From: Leptoclinus maculatus
Lineage: Eukaryota > Chordata > Actinopteri > Perciformes > Stichaeidae
Reading direction: 5' to 3'
Assembly (NCBI GenBank): GCA_032191485.1
Contig: JAVDOI010000017.1
Span: 254,001-318,000 of the forward strand
Length of the DNA: 64,000 nucleotides
Positions 49,401-56,900 of the stretch are shown piece after piece. The notes under the pieces were generated by a model, which ran no database searches, was not told the DNA's origin, and saw only the letters and a list, made by a program, of their open reading frames with translations. The position numbers and the translations under genes are program-made. The number at the start of each line of letters is the position of its first letter. The first letter of the stretch is position 1.

Positions 49401-52400
49401 CAGAAAATAATCAGATGAGCTGTCAGTCGGTATTGTATGTCCCCAGGTTTTCAACACAGGGAAAATATCTATAATATCTTAACATACTGATACTGCAACA
49501 TGAAAACAACAAACGAATACAAATGCTCTTTGTCTTGCTTGTCCTGTCAGTATGTCGAAGTGCCCTTTGGCAAGACACTAAACCCAAAGTTTCTCCTACT
49601 GCTTAGGATGGGTTAAAACCAGAGGTCAAATTTCATGTTTAAGCCTCATATTTTTTCCACCGCGCCCCCCAGGCCCTTAAAAACTGATAGACTGTCTGTG
49701 CTACCAACCAAACATGGGCCCCAGACTCCCAGAGGCCCCAGTCAAAACACCCGGATCTATTGTTTTCTATGGGTACATCCCAAGTCTCTTAATTGTCATT
49801 TCCTCGCTCCTCGCTTGAACCGGAAGTTGTTCTGCTCCGCCATATTGACGGCCGTCCCAAAGCTCTTATTTAGGAGAGAGGAGAGATCTCCGAGGAGCCA
49901 TGAGCGAGGACGCACGAGAACAGCCTTCCAGGAAGTGTTTTAATGGCCGACACGCCCCCTCATTGTTCATCAGTTATGTGATTGGACTGACACGATTTTT
50001 TTCAACATGTAAACAGTGAAGACGGATCGCAGATTTAACTCAAGCTTTATATTTGATTAGTTTTCTGATTCACCGTCTGGTTTAAATATATGTTCATTGT
50101 AGGTCTGAACAACAGAAGGACCACAAACTTTATTTTTTCTTTATTCATTAGAAAGGTTTGTCTTTCTGATATTTCCCGCAATAACTTTTATTATGGATAC
50201 AATCAAAGTGAGAGAGAGCTGAGAGACGAAACCCTTTTTACATAATTTATCATCATTTCATTCAGTCATGTGAGGCTGATCATTCCTGAGTGTCGGGTTT
50301 GATGAGTTTTATCAATCGATCCTGTGCTTATAGCAAGATACAGAAACATGAATGCACGCCTTCATCTCAAGTAGACTAGACTACTGCAATGCACATTTTA
50401 CTGGTCTTCCTAAAAAATCTATTGAGAGGCTGCAACTTATCCAAAACTGTGCTGCTAGACTGCTAAGAAGAACAAAAAAGAGAGAACACATCACTTCAGT
50501 CTTAGCTACGCTGCTCTGGCTGCCTATAGCCTCCAGAATTGATTTTAAAGTCCTTTTGTTTGTAGTACAAAGCTCTAAACAAACCCTTAGATCCTCCACT
50601 GCTGATTTCTTATTCGTCAAAAGAGATGTATCATTTTCACTTATGCTCCCAAACAGCCTACCCCAAAATATTAGAGAGGCACCCTCTGTTAAAGCATCAT
50701 ATAAAAACACATCTATTTCGCCAAGCCATTCTTTTGTAAACAGCACTTTATGTGCAGTCCACAGAGTCCCACATCTGTCTTTCAAATGATCTTTTATGTA
50801 TTTAAACACTTTTATGTCAATGCATTTGTCATTTTAAATGTAAAATATTTTCCAGTTTTTATTTATCTGTTGAAATGTATTAATTGCACCTAAAATGTAC
50901 GTGCAAAAAGCATCCTCTGTAAAAGGAAGGTTTTCTGTTTTTATTTTTTAAATGTACAGCACTTTAAGCTACATCGTATATGATATGTGCTATATAAAGA
51001 AAGATTATTATTATTATTATTAACACTCAGTTGGACTCTGGGGGTCTTATTTTAAGTTATGCAACACTTTGTAACTTTGTTTTAAAAAGTACTTTTCAAA
51101 TGAAGTTGTTTTTATTCTTATGAAATTACTTGGAATAGCATGAGAGACAAAAAATATTCATATTAAAGGTTTCACTCATTTTTAGCTTTTGTAGTATTGT
51201 AATATCTCGAGTATTCCTCATATCGAAAACCAAATGTCATCTATGTTGCTGTGAAGGCCAAGATGAACTGATCATATCATAATGTTTGTTTTTGTGTGTC
51301 TATGATTTGATTTTGCGTTATTTTTCATTGGAGTAGGCTACAAGCTATTAAAAAGGAAAATTTGCAGATTTTCAACCTTATCTCTATCTATCCGAGTCAG
51401 TTATATAATGCCTGTTACTGATGTTCTCTGTGTCTCTAGGGCACACCTGCAAAATGTGTTGCTCCCCCTCATCCCAGTGACGTTCTTGGTATGAGGAAGA
51501 ACTACAGAGTGCTACTCTCATCTTTGCTAGCTGTTGGGCAAAATGTTGCTCTAAAACTTCCTTGTTCTCGTTTCTTGTGTTATGTTTCCAACCGTGAAAA
51601 TGGCTTCCCAAATAATCAGTGCAGAGGATCTTATGGACAAGGATTTTTTACAATGAAGTTTTAACCGTGTTTCGGGTGACTATTCAGCATACTATGCATG
51701 GATGTTTTCCTCCTCTCTGGGACAGAGGTGTGCTGGAGACCTTCTTCAGGATCCCGAAGATAAACTGGAAGAGACATTTTTGTCGTTGCATTTAGCTGAT
51801 TTAGTGGTCTGCCTCTGACGAACGAGCCACTGCAGCGGGGCAGCTGTCCACGGCAGAGACAGCAGGGGAAAACAGTGTGTAGATCCACCATATTTTCACA
51901 TCTTACTCTGTGAGTTAAGGATGTATTTTCAACCAGTTTGAAGTGTGTTTTACGATGCGTTAACAAGGCAGTTAAGCTTGTTGTAGTTCAGTTTAAATGA
52001 GAAACTTAAATTCAGAAGATGTACGGTTGTATTTTTCTATTTAGGTGTAAGAATATTTCCTTCATTAACGTCTTGTTTATTCATTAGCCGTAGTGAAATA
52101 GCTGCTTGCGCAATGCATCCTGGTACATGTAGGCCGGAGAGATCAGCTTTCTCTGTCAATACAGTAGCCCTGGAATTTATTTCTTCAGTGAACTACAGTT
52201 ACCACCAACACTGATTGGGCATCCACATAAAAGAAGGGGAATTTATCAACGCTTATTTGTTTTTCATTTATGCAATTTTACTTGCAAACTTGCAATCTAG
52301 TTTTAATGCACAATGACTGATACCCTATTACAGTTAAAGTAAAGCCCTGCCTGTAATATTACAACTCTTAATACTATACTTCCATTTGAATACTAAGTGG

Positions 52401-52680
52401 GTAGATTTTAAATATTGCATATGTGTAGGTGATGGAAATGGTGCCTCTGCTGACCCGTACTCACTGTAGGTGCATTGTTAATGTTGTTTTGGGTGGCTGC
52501 TGCCAATCCCTCCTTCATCATGCAGGTCAGGCTGTAGAACTCATGCTGCTGATCAATCTCAAACAAGCCCAGAAGCTTCCACTGCTGCCTCAAACCTCCC
52601 CACAGCCTCCTCTTCACCGTGCCGGAGCGCTGACGGTGACCAGACATTCCCAGGCCACCTGCAACCGCTGACCTCTCCAT
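21356..52680 (-). CDS. pip5kl1: pip5kl1, phosphatidylinositol-4-phosphate 5-kinase-like 1, complete nine-exon gene (444 aa)
   Basis: Exons join(52680-52465, 40616-40566, 40432-40278, 39929-39805, 31783-31749, 31653-31598, 31484-31372, 29779-29617, 21776-21356) total 1335 nt and all phases agree. The human protein (about 394 aa) is a PIPK homologue reported to lack strong lipid kinase activity itself and to bind and localise type I PIP kinases. Visible PIPK features: FFLKTQ with the ATP-site Lys (exon 4), KYFIVMQSVFYPDDR (exon 6), YDIKGCEVSRW (exon 7), NVLDYSLLLA (exon 8), and IID at 396-398 followed by KKRLEHLWK and the FSTVSPQSY activation-loop region (exon 9). Residues about 310-365 form a poorly conserved insert, which may explain the greater length. 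Introns 1, 4 and 8 (11.8, 8.0 and 7.8 kb) are packed with transposons. Confidence 0.93.
22080..22345 (+). repeat. abundant teleost interspersed repeat (probable LINE-derived)
   Basis: Text such as GGCAGCAGGCTAAGCAAGG, CCAGATGAGCTATATAATCC, GTGTTCTGGGTCAACCCC and CTGATCAGATGCCTGAACC is, from memory, a widely dispersed teleost repeat. Parent family not certain. Confidence 0.55.
22386..24576 (+). mobile_element. BEL/Pao retrotransposon relic: gag and protease-region fragments
   Basis: Pieces in order: a gag coiled-coil region (22386-22637, 22760-23100, with a stop near 22897). Then the gag core with PEPTLFSGDTLKFNHWKLSF and YHAAWDLLNERYGEPF (to 23526). An interruption of about 105 bp is followed by IVIAKAFRDN resuming near 23632. 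A degraded gag C-terminus (to about 24104) and a protease-downstream block with CEVGLLIGYNCPQVLKPREV (24199-24576) come last. These are BEL/Pao hallmarks. RT, RNase H and integrase are absent here; a separate antisense copy with those domains lies at 58200-61455. It sits inside pip5kl1 intron 8, antisense to the gene. Confidence 0.85.
23527..23631 (-). mobile_element. retroposon tail inserted in BEL gag
   Basis: AATTCAATTCAATGAATTTTG, CACAAATTTGCCTCAGAGGG and GGACCCTCACATCGG form, in reverse, the AT-tailed 3' end of a common teleost retroposon. The same AGATTGTAAAGCC...GAGGCAAATTTGTGAT text occurs in + orientation at 20420-20460. It splits the gag frame between RYGEPF and IVIAKAF. Confidence 0.7.
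24580..25560. other. pip5kl1 intron 8, no gene recognised
   Basis: Contains an AATAAA followed by a GT-rich stretch near 24876, compatible with a decayed LTR, but no TG...CA ends with matching flanks were found. Confidence 0.35.
25565..27440 (+). mobile_element. DIRS-type (tyrosine recombinase) retroelement relic
   Basis: Reading + in shifting frames: YWRAHALDPWVVSTLT and ALALSQELDALLAEGAI (start of DIRS RT, 25608-25785). After an internal deletion come SLFASEMSTHCPLWFSL and RRDLLSQLGGRIWHPDP with LWVWPLEGL (RNase H end, to about 26230), then RRTILNASAASTN (recombinase start). A 700-bp foreign stretch (26310-26990) follows. The recombinase then resumes with CPVPAILEFLQSLLDRGRSP, VRVDNDTV and CAAASPSTFTRYYRVNVATP (27020-27310). 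The text after it (GGTTCTATAAATACTGGATG, GTCAGAGTTCTTAGTCACTC) resembles DIRS terminal repeats. Non-functional. Confidence 0.78.
27441..27775. other. GC-rich unassigned stretch in intron 8
   Basis: G-rich, with a TATATATA near 27698. Possibly further DIRS or LTR sequence; no frame recognised. Confidence 0.3.
27780..28041 (+). mobile_element. LINE 3' tail split by a hAT fragment
   Basis: CACTTCTTAAAACACAATTT...CTTTTATGTGATG and then CAAAGCACTTTGTAAACTCTG...GCTATATAAATAAAG with an (ATT)n tail to 28041 are the two halves of an L2/Rex1-type LINE end. Between them 27868-27957 carries AATCGCGATTAATCGCAT-type hAT sequence, also seen at 46490-46600. Confidence 0.65.
28100..29539 (+). mobile_element. 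hAT element relic with transposase dimerisation segment
   Basis: Positions 28505-28714 read IPISAASVERTFSALKRIKM and on to EEARLSSLASMNREGLL, the C-terminal dimerisation motif of hAT transposases and domesticated ZMYM-like proteins. The right end near 29514-29539 (GGTATAAAATGCACGGCCCG then CCACTG) fits a hAT terminus. The catalytic domain is missing. The + orientation is antisense to pip5kl1. A 14-bp minisatellite lies within it. Confidence 0.72.
28994..29130 (+). repeat. 14-bp minisatellite (AAAGTGTTAAAGTT)n
   Basis: About ten head-to-tail copies of AAAGTGTTAAAGTT, nearly pure (one unit has AGAG). Confidence 0.95.
29617..29779 (-). CDS. pip5kl1: pip5kl1 exon 8
   Basis: 163 nt encoding (D)RQRPWLLRQVAIDTHFLQRL then NVLDYSLLLAHQPLHHDE. 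The donor AAAA/GTCAGT is weaker than consensus, but its phase (2) fits the exon 9 acceptor exactly. Confidence 0.9.
29905..31000. mobile_element. inverted copy of the fold-back element arm
   Basis: Reverse-complement homologue of about 7650-8945. Examples are AAAATACTATACCCATACTC (29941-), AGCCTCTCCAGCTGTTCC (30310-) and CTTATTTGACCCCCC (30625-). CCGGGGGCTGCTGTCCCCCCGG (30785-30806) forms a GC-rich hairpin, and CTCGGAGAGGAAATCC follows. It occupies pip5kl1 intron 7. Confidence 0.7.
31372..31484 (-). CDS. pip5kl1: pip5kl1 exon 7
   Basis: 113 nt encoding YDIKGCEVSRWTDPAPEGSQ and LKDLNFEGQYVIL; acceptor GTTGCAG, donor TTGG/GTAAGG. DIKGCEVSRW is diagnostic of PIP5KL1 within the PIPK family. Confidence 0.95.
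31598..31653 (-). CDS. pip5kl1: pip5kl1 exon 6
   Basis: 56 nt encoding KYFIVMQSVFYPDDRINS plus two bases of the next Arg; acceptor TTTTGCAG, donor CCAG/GTAAGC. Strongly PIPK-like. Confidence 0.93.
31749..31783 (-). CDS. pip5kl1: pip5kl1 exon 5
   Basis: 35 nt between the acceptor TTTTAAG and the donor AAG/GTACAG; encodes (G)VHRIKITHRRK. The phase 1 entry matches exon 4. Confidence 0.85.
31800..33244. other. pip5kl1 intron 4, mostly unassigned; MITE fragment
   Basis: About 32390-32530 (AACAGTGGCAGAAGAAGTAT, GTTACAAGTAAAAGATCGGC, CATTCAAAATCTTACTTAA) matches a recalled teleost MITE family. Nothing else was recognised. Confidence 0.45.
33247..33500 (-). mobile_element. SINE copy, reverse orientation
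   Basis: On the minus strand this reads the family centre and tail (GATGTGTCCTTGGGTAAGAC, TACAAGTATAAGGCCATTAC). The head is decayed, so the A and B boxes are weak. It is in the transcribed orientation of pip5kl1. Confidence 0.8.
33997..34416 (+). mobile_element. solo LTR inside the outer hAT
   Basis: 420 bp beginning TGTAAGGGCCTGAGG and ending CTTCCTGTTACA (TG...CA), flanked by ATAT on both sides (33993-33996, 34417-34420). ATTAAA near the 3' part could be its poly(A) signal. No internal retroelement sequence remains, so it likely arose by LTR-LTR recombination. Confidence 0.82.
35488..35904 (-). pseudogene. truncated Ty3/Gypsy reverse transcriptase
   Basis: 138 codons with WVSPIVAPPKPKDPDKVRLC and FSKLDLRAGYHQLELHPDSR, which holds the first catalytic Asp (LDLR). 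A stop follows AICQTL, and the sequence reaches the LTR remnant within about 20 bases. The YxDD box, RNase H and integrase are all missing. Confidence 0.9.
36121..37287 (-). pseudogene. gag-protease frame of the nested Ty3/Gypsy copy
   Basis: 388 codons. It has a capsid-like region (AGERVHDIYDTLAAEDDEYA), two zinc knuckles (CRNC...C, and the canonical CRACGKLNHFAKQC of form CX2CX4HX4C) and the aspartic protease core VLIDSGASANC. The gag and RT frames are the same, but a frameshift near 36205 moves the sequence between them to another frame (35955-36197). It resembles K02A2.6-type Gypsy proteins. Inactive because RT is truncated. Confidence 0.88.
37415..37582 (-). repeat. 5' LTR of the nested Ty3/Gypsy copy (168 bp)
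   Basis: Starts TGTGATGTTCACAG and ends AACATTACA; contains CTATATATAG as a TATA box and AATAAA for 3' processing. The last 37 bp recur at 35434-35470. Confidence 0.85.
38671..39746. other. pip5kl1 intron 4, nothing recognised
   Basis: AT-rich, no frame or repeat end recognised. Confidence 0.4.
39747..39803 (+). repeat. 9-bp minisatellite at the pip5kl1 exon 4 donor
   Basis: About six tandem GTGTGTGTG units (CA-rich on the transcript strand) ending within two bases of the exon 4 5' splice site at 39804-39803. Confidence 0.93.
39805..39929 (-). CDS. pip5kl1: pip5kl1 exon 4
   Basis: 125 nt encoding NDKRFFLKTQNKREIKFLL through PHSLLVKFLG. FFLKTQ holds the PIPK ATP-site Lys. The donor CTAG/GTACAC runs straight into a CA-rich minisatellite. 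Confidence 0.92.
40278..40432 (-). CDS. pip5kl1: pip5kl1 exon 3
   Basis: 155 nt encoding DFTMKTFAGPVFASLRGSLG and on to SKSKADFFLT; donor GAC/GTGAGT, phase 2. The acceptor CTGTAG is preceded directly by a (GT)n tract instead of an ordinary pyrimidine tract. Confidence 0.9.
40439..40489 (+). repeat. (AC)n microsatellite at the pip5kl1 exon 3 acceptor
   Basis: About 25 AC units with one interruption. On the transcript strand this is a (GT)n tract ending six bases before the exon 3 acceptor AG (40434-40433). Confidence 0.95.
40566..40616 (-). CDS. pip5kl1: pip5kl1 exon 2
   Basis: 51 nt, phase 0 at both ends, between the acceptor CCACTTTAG and the donor AAG/GTAGGT; encodes NELSDDDYRLETTRIHK. 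Confidence 0.85.
41535..41720 (-). pseudogene. MADF-domain fragment, probably of a PIF/Harbinger element
   Basis: Minus-strand frame with VEEVRKYRHLYNSSMKNHRN then, after a stop, HFWREI. This matches the MADF/Myb-SANT pattern (hydrophobic-YPHLY...W.EI) of PIF/Harbinger accessory proteins. Element ends not found. It lies in pip5kl1 intron 1. Confidence 0.5.
42893..43200. mobile_element. hAT fragments: GGAGCCGCATGCGGCTC end and GTCCACACGGCG-type MITE
   Basis: 42893-42940 has CAGGGGTCGACAGGG and GGAGCCGCATGCGGCTCTTC, a known Charlie-like end. From 42948 a second element starts; 42970-43190 (CGATCTCCGTCCACACGGCG ... GTAGTCTTTAATAATGAAAG) is nearly the same as 46815-47030. Confidence 0.6.
43895..44861. 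mobile_element. reverse-orientation diverged copy of the 3356-4527 hAT element
   Basis: Matches the reverse complement of 3356-4527 throughout, for example GGACCCAGGACCTAAAACCG, CGGCACTTGTTCAGCGGTGC, CACCGTGACACACGGG and TTTTCTCAATCTCGACCTTT. The right end is ATACCCCTG; the left end is eroded. Confidence 0.82.
45030..46480. other. pip5kl1 intron 1, nothing recognised
   Basis: The start (about 44990-45025, GACCAGTTGAGAACCACTG) is a hAT-type end. Other frames here match nothing known. CAGTCCACGG...GGACTGCCCTG near 46080-46110 is a short imperfect hairpin. Confidence 0.35.
46485..47942. mobile_element. composite of two hAT-like MITEs
   Basis: TAGTGCTGGGCAACGATT (46486) with several GCGATTAATCGCAT motifs is the left end of one hAT family, also seen at 27868. 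From about 46812 to 47942 a second element begins with the CGATCTCCGTCCACACGGCG block shared with 42970-43190. It ends with AACGGAGTAATGTGGATATG and GCCT, a familiar teleost MITE end. Confidence 0.6.
48026..48900. repeat. separated inverted repeat, 47-bp arms
   Basis: 48026-48072 and 48854-48900 are reverse complements with one mismatch in 47 (CTTTAGCAGATCAGTGAAAG / CTTTCACTGATTTGCTAAAG). The inner 780 bp include GC-rich sequence (48490-48620) and a retroposon-like piece (48660-48725). This may be a terminal-repeat element. Confidence 0.8.
48900..48988. repeat. 89-nt perfect palindrome (44-bp arms, 1-nt centre)
   Basis: 48900-48943 (GAAACCAACTGTGTTGTGTT...) and 48945-48988 (...AACACAACACAGTTGGTTTC) are exact reverse complements around T48944. 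It starts on the last base of the 47-bp inverted arm. It is transcribed within pip5kl1 intron 1 and would fold into a 44-bp hairpin in RNA from either strand. Confidence 0.95.
49000..50340. other. pip5kl1 intron 1, unassigned
   Basis: 49070-49140 (ACAATAAACGTTTCCCGTCT) resembles the R/U5 part of an LTR. 49553-49600 carries a short SINE-core-like piece (CCTTTGGCAAGACACTAAAC). 49780-49945 resembles a dispersed teleost repeat. No gene recognised. Confidence 0.35.
50345..51022 (+). mobile_element. 5'-truncated LINE (L2/Rex1-like) 3' end with (ATT)n tail
   Basis: The frame 50352-50789 reads SSRLDYCNAHFTGLPKKSIE, RLQLIQNCAARLLRRTKKRE and LWLPIASRIDFKVLL, the conserved C-terminal region of vertebrate L2/CR1-type LINE proteins. 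It is followed by GTGCTATATAAAGAAAGATT and an (ATT)n tail. Confidence 0.85.
51025..52464. other. pip5kl1 intron 1 (5' part), nothing recognised
   Basis: No repeat end or exon recognised. Confidence 0.4.
52465..52680 (-). CDS. pip5kl1: pip5kl1 exon 1
   Basis: 72 codons from MERSAVAGGL to NNAPT; donor ACA/GTGAGT, phase 0. It carries LLGLFEIDQQHEFYSLTCMM, matching the N-terminal LGLFEI...H...TCMM block of mammalian PIP5KL1. An in-frame ATG 22 codons upstream (52746) gives a hydrophobic, unconserved extension, so the inner ATG is preferred. The T-run and AG just before it could be an acceptor if a 5' non-coding exon exists. Confidence 0.85.
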
Positions 52681-52768
52681 CTTGGATACAAAAAAAAAAA
52701 TACACAAATCCCAAACGTATGACTGCTGTACCCTAACTCTACCCACTGCACTCTAAATGCAGAGGAGG

Positions 52769-52778
52769 TTTTTAAAGC
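52769..52778 (-). promoter_or_regulatory. possible TATA-like element of pip5kl1
   Basis: CTTTAAAAAC on the minus strand about 90 nt upstream of the start codon. Weak consensus; the gene could equally use an upstream non-coding exon. Confidence 0.25.
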
Positions 52779-52779
52779 T

Positions 52780-53356
52780 CCAGCAAAAAGAACTCAAAGA
52801 GTAAGTGGAGGCCAGAGAGGCCAGTGACAAACACAAAAGACAGCTGACTGTCAGTTGAGTCTCTAACAGGGTAGCTATAGAAACCAACACAAAGGAATAG
52901 TACTTTCATGAGCTGTGCTGTGGTAATGGGATGATACTGGCCCTCCAATCACCACATCTCTTCATTATAACACATGTATGTCTACATTAGAGAAAAACAA
53001 TCTCGCATTAATTAGTGTGCCTGCAAATTAAAGTAGTGTAGACAGTAAATGAACATGGTGCCAAAGACAAAGAGGGCAATGGTGGACTACTGCAGTGGTG
53101 CAAATGTAAAATGTAGTAAACAATGTTAACAGACTAAACATATTTGCTCAACAATTGATAAATATGTACAGTACATAAAAGATGTTAAAGGTAAATGAGC
53201 AAAAACATTTTTTTCAAGGTTAAGGCTGGTGATATTCCATTTTTTTTCTTACCATCAACAAGTCTCATAAAATCCAAATCTAACAATGAATGCATTTACA
53301 AACTAGTACTGCAAAATCAATGAGCCTCACTGTTGCAATGGGTCAGATGTTTCTTT
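52780..53356. other. upstream flank of pip5kl1, nothing recognised
   Basis: No CpG-rich promoter or exon seen by eye. Confidence 0.35.
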
Positions 53357-53361
53357 ATTAC

Positions 53362-53732
53362 TGTGACGACCTGTCTGCCCGTTACTCCTTTTGTGTGGCT
53401 GCTTTTCTCTGCAGGTATTGGAGGTGGGCGTGGCGGAGCGTCATCAGCGGAGTGGAAACACCTGAGCTCATCAGCAACACTGGCAACACACATGCACTCT
53501 GAACACACATGCACTCTGTTAAAACCCCTCTTTAGTCTCAGTTGGCCCCTCTCTTCTTCCTGAGACACCCATTTGGTTTTTGGTTGACATTATGGTGCTG
53601 CTGAACTTACTGACTCCACTTGCCACTGTTAGCTTAAGCTTACCTCTTATGTTGCCTTTAAGTAAATAAATAACTTGTTCATTTGCTTGGTTGTCACTCT
53701 TTTGTCATGGCCGTGCGGCCCAGTTAGTGACA
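53362..53732 (+). mobile_element. solo LTR with 5-bp target duplication
   Basis: 371 bp, TGTGACGACCTGTC ... CCCAGTTAGTGACA, flanked by ATTAC at 53357-53361 and 53733-53737. AAATAAATAA near 53660-53672 precedes a GT-rich stretch, giving the orientation. No internal retroelement is left. Confidence 0.87.
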
Positions 53733-53737
53733 ATTAC

Positions 53738-54995
53738 CATCAACACACACACAGTAGCTTACTTTGACTCAATCCCACACATCTGATCGGAGTGAACTGG
53801 TCCTTCAACCATTGTGGTTTTCAAGGGAACACAAGAATAAAATAATAATAATAAAGGGATGTTGAACTAATTCAGCCCTGTGTGCATTGTTAAGAGCAGT
53901 TTCTGTAACTAAGAGGTGCGTTTAAAGTCTTGATATGATGTACGTCCAAATTGTATCTTTTATTATTTCTGCAACCATAGACTGCTTCAGTAAATTATTT
54001 GAAAGAAATGTGCCAAAAAGGTCAAAATAGAACATTTTGTTCCTCTTCAGAATATGATAACTACAATTTAATCATAATTTCTGGGAATTATTTCTAGTAT
54101 AACTTTTCAGCAACCAAAGCTCATGTCTGATTAAAACAAAAAAACACAGCACTTTTAATCATTTGCAATAGAAATGCTATGCAAAAAACAGCTGCAGTGT
54201 GATTAGGCTCTGAACCTCTATTCTGCACTGGCATTTGCTTCTGGTTACCTTGAGTTGAAACATTTTCAGATTTGGTTCAAACACTGCACTCACTGTCACT
54301 GTCACTGTCACTTTTTACCCAGTCGTCCTATCACAGTAGAGGAGGGGCAGGACATGCTTTGGTGGACATAGCCCCTCACCTCTTTTGTAAATTGGCCAGA
54401 TATGCTATTGGGTAATCCCATAGCAACAAGCTTCAAGCACCTTTTATCTCTCTGTTACTAGCAACGCTCACAGCTTCACTTTGCATTTGACCGTGAAACA
54501 AAAGCAGTGACCATGTTTGATGTCCGCTTGAGTGTCCAGGCTGCTGGGGTTTGAACACATCTTTAAGAGAGTAGTTCAGAGAGGCAGAGGGTGTTACATT
54601 ACAGTTCTAAAACAAAAACAGCATGATTTGAACACAAAATGTGGCTGAGGTCGAGCGTTTTTTCTGGCAGTAAAGCTCTGGCTTGGTGCAGCAGAGCGCT
54701 TACAGTGACGACACCAGCAACTTTCTGAACGTTCAGAGATTAGCAACTGGAAGCTACGGTGGCCCTGAGGGTCAAAATACATCACCATTTCAAACGATAT
54801 TTCAGGAAATACAACCGCATTTAACAAAACACAACCCCAAAAGAGAGAACCAAACTACATCAAGGTGAGACTCAAACCGGAAAAGGTAGGTACGAATTGG
54901 ACAATAATTCCTCATTGCTGATTGGATGCGCTGTTTGTCAGTTTGCGACAAACGGAAGTACTTCGTTCAAACGGAACGCTTCTTTTAGATTTCCA
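53738..54995. other. intergenic, unassigned
   Basis: A CACTGT tandem lies at 54290-54312. 54655-54800 (GTGGCCCTGAGGGTCAAAAT) resembles a dispersed teleost repeat. No gene recognised. Confidence 0.35.
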
Positions 54996-55004
54996 GCAGA
55001 CTGG

Positions 55005-55278
55005 ATGCTTAAGATCAATTCAAATTGTATTAATCCCGAGAAATTACTGTGCAGTAGTTACAATACATAGTGGGAATATATTTATACTTATATTGTACAT
55101 ATTGTTAAATGTTTATACTACATCTGTTGTTTTTTTGCTGCCCCTTTTATATATATATTTTTTTCTTGTTTATTGTAAATTTGTGTATGTACATCGAGAG
55201 CGAAGTGGAAACCGGAGTCAAATTCCATGTATGCGTACGCATACATGGCCAATAAAGCTGATTCTGATTCTGATTCTG
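55005..55278 (+). mobile_element. LINE 3' UTR with (GATTCT)n tail
   Basis: Ends GGCCAATAAAGCTGATTCTG with GATTCT repeats, a LINE tail type also seen as GACTCTG repeats at 60121-60135. Contains a perfect 22-bp palindrome near 55228-55249. Confidence 0.65.
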
Positions 55279-55349
55279 AAGACTGCAAATACATATTGGG
55301 CATATATTAAGCAACACTAAATACAACAAAGAGAAATATATCTATAAAC

Positions 55350-56505
55350 CTATGGTTCTCCAGCACATCAAAAACAACATCCGAGCCAACCTGGACCCTC
55401 ACCAGTTTGCATACAGAGCCAACAGATCCACAGAGGATGCCGTCTCCACTGCTCTCCACTCAGCCCTCACTCATCTTGTTGATTTCAGCTCAGCCTTCAA
55501 CTCAATGTCTCCCATGAAACTGATTGGTAAATTTAGCACTCTGGGCTTGAGTGCCTCACTCTGCATCTGGTTATTAGACTTCCTAACAAACTGACCCCGG
55601 GCAGTTCGGATTGGCAGCCTCCACTCTAGTGATGAACACCGGAGCCCCCCATGGCTGTGTGCTCAGCCCCCTCCTGTTCACGCTGTACACCCACGACTGC
55701 TACCCCAAACATCAAGAGAACTCTGTTGTGAAGTTTGCAGATGAAACTACAGTCATTGGCCGGATTACAAACAACAATGAGACTTCATATAGAGAGGACA
55801 TCAACAACCTTCAGAGGAGCTCAGAGAATATCCTGCTGCTCAACGTCAGTAAAACCAAGGAGCTGATTGTTGATTTGAGAAAAAAGGAGGTGAAGACGCA
55901 CACCCCTGTCAATCAATGGAGCTGAGGTGGAGCAAGTTAACAGCTTTAAGTTCCTGAGAATCAGCATCACAAACAAGCTGACATGGTCCTCACACATCTC
56001 CATCCTGGTGAAGAAAGCTCATAAACAGCTGTATTTCTGAAGGAAACTTAAGAAGGCTAAATTCCTGTGCCAAGTTCTTGTTAACTTTTACAGAGGAGCA
56101 ATAGAAAGCATCCTGACTGGAAACATTACAAACTAACATGGGATGTTCACGGTCCAGGACAGGAGGGCTCTACAGCAGGTGATAGAAACCACCAGGAACA
56201 TCACTGGTCTACTGAGCATCAGTGATATTGGTGAGAAGAGGAGCCTGAGAAGAGCTCAAAGGATATTAAAGACTAAACCCACCCAGACACAACCTGTTCA
56301 CCTGCTGCTGTCTGGAGAGAGATACAGAAGTATCAGCTGATGAACCACCAGACTTCAGAACAGCTTCTTTCCTCTGGCTGTGAGACTCTTTTAATTCATA
56401 CTCCAACCTCCACGATATATTTTTTCGTGTTTTGTTGTGTAGCAGAACAGGAATACAATCTGCATTTCGTTGTGCAACCCTGTTGTACAATGACAATACA
56501 ATTAG
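55350..56505 (+). pseudogene. LINE reverse transcriptase relic (L2/CR1/Rex1-like)
   Basis: Frames 55352-55594, 55611-55925 and 56143-56340 read DPHQFAYRANRSTEDAVSTA, VDFSSAFNSMSP, GAPHGCVLSPLLFTLYTHDC, VVKFADETTVIG and VSKTKELIVDLRKK. These are RT blocks in proper order but broken by stops and frameshifts. The usual FADDTT is FADETT here, so the second catalytic Asp is replaced. Confidence 0.85.
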
Positions 56506-56507
56506 GG

Positions 56508-56900
56508 CTGCAACAACGAATCGATAAAATCGATAAAATTCGATTATTAAAAGAGTTGGCAACGAATTTCATTATCGATTCGTTGTGTCGCGCGACTATT
56601 ACGCCACTCAATAAGTCGCGGAGATGTTTGAGTATAAAAAAAAAAAGTTGAGTTGAGCGCGGAGCAGAGCGGAGGTAGAGGAAAGACCACCGGAGAGACC
56701 CGTAACGCTGTTTGACGGTGCGCGATCCGTAGGCGGGGCGTATCCGGCGTGCATGGCCGAACCGAGTGCGACAGTACGGCGGATCAGCCGCCCCGGAGTC
56801 GACTGCTATCAGGGACGTAACGTCCCTCCAGTAGCTCTTCTGGTGCTGGTGTTTACTCGTTATCCAGTTTGACAAGCATGACAAGTTAGCGTTAGCTCGT
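56508..56900. mobile_element. hAT-like left end inserted at the LINE tail
   Basis: TAGGGCTGCAACAACGAATC then AATCGATAAAATCGATAAAA is a typical teleost hAT end. CpG-rich sequence follows (56590-56830), resembling a transposase promoter. No matching right end found. Confidence 0.55.

Noticed and set aside
52681..52746. Upstream in-frame ATG as the pip5kl1 start
   Set aside because: The extra 22 residues are unconserved and a T-run plus AG directly precedes the inner ATG, suggesting UTR or intron.
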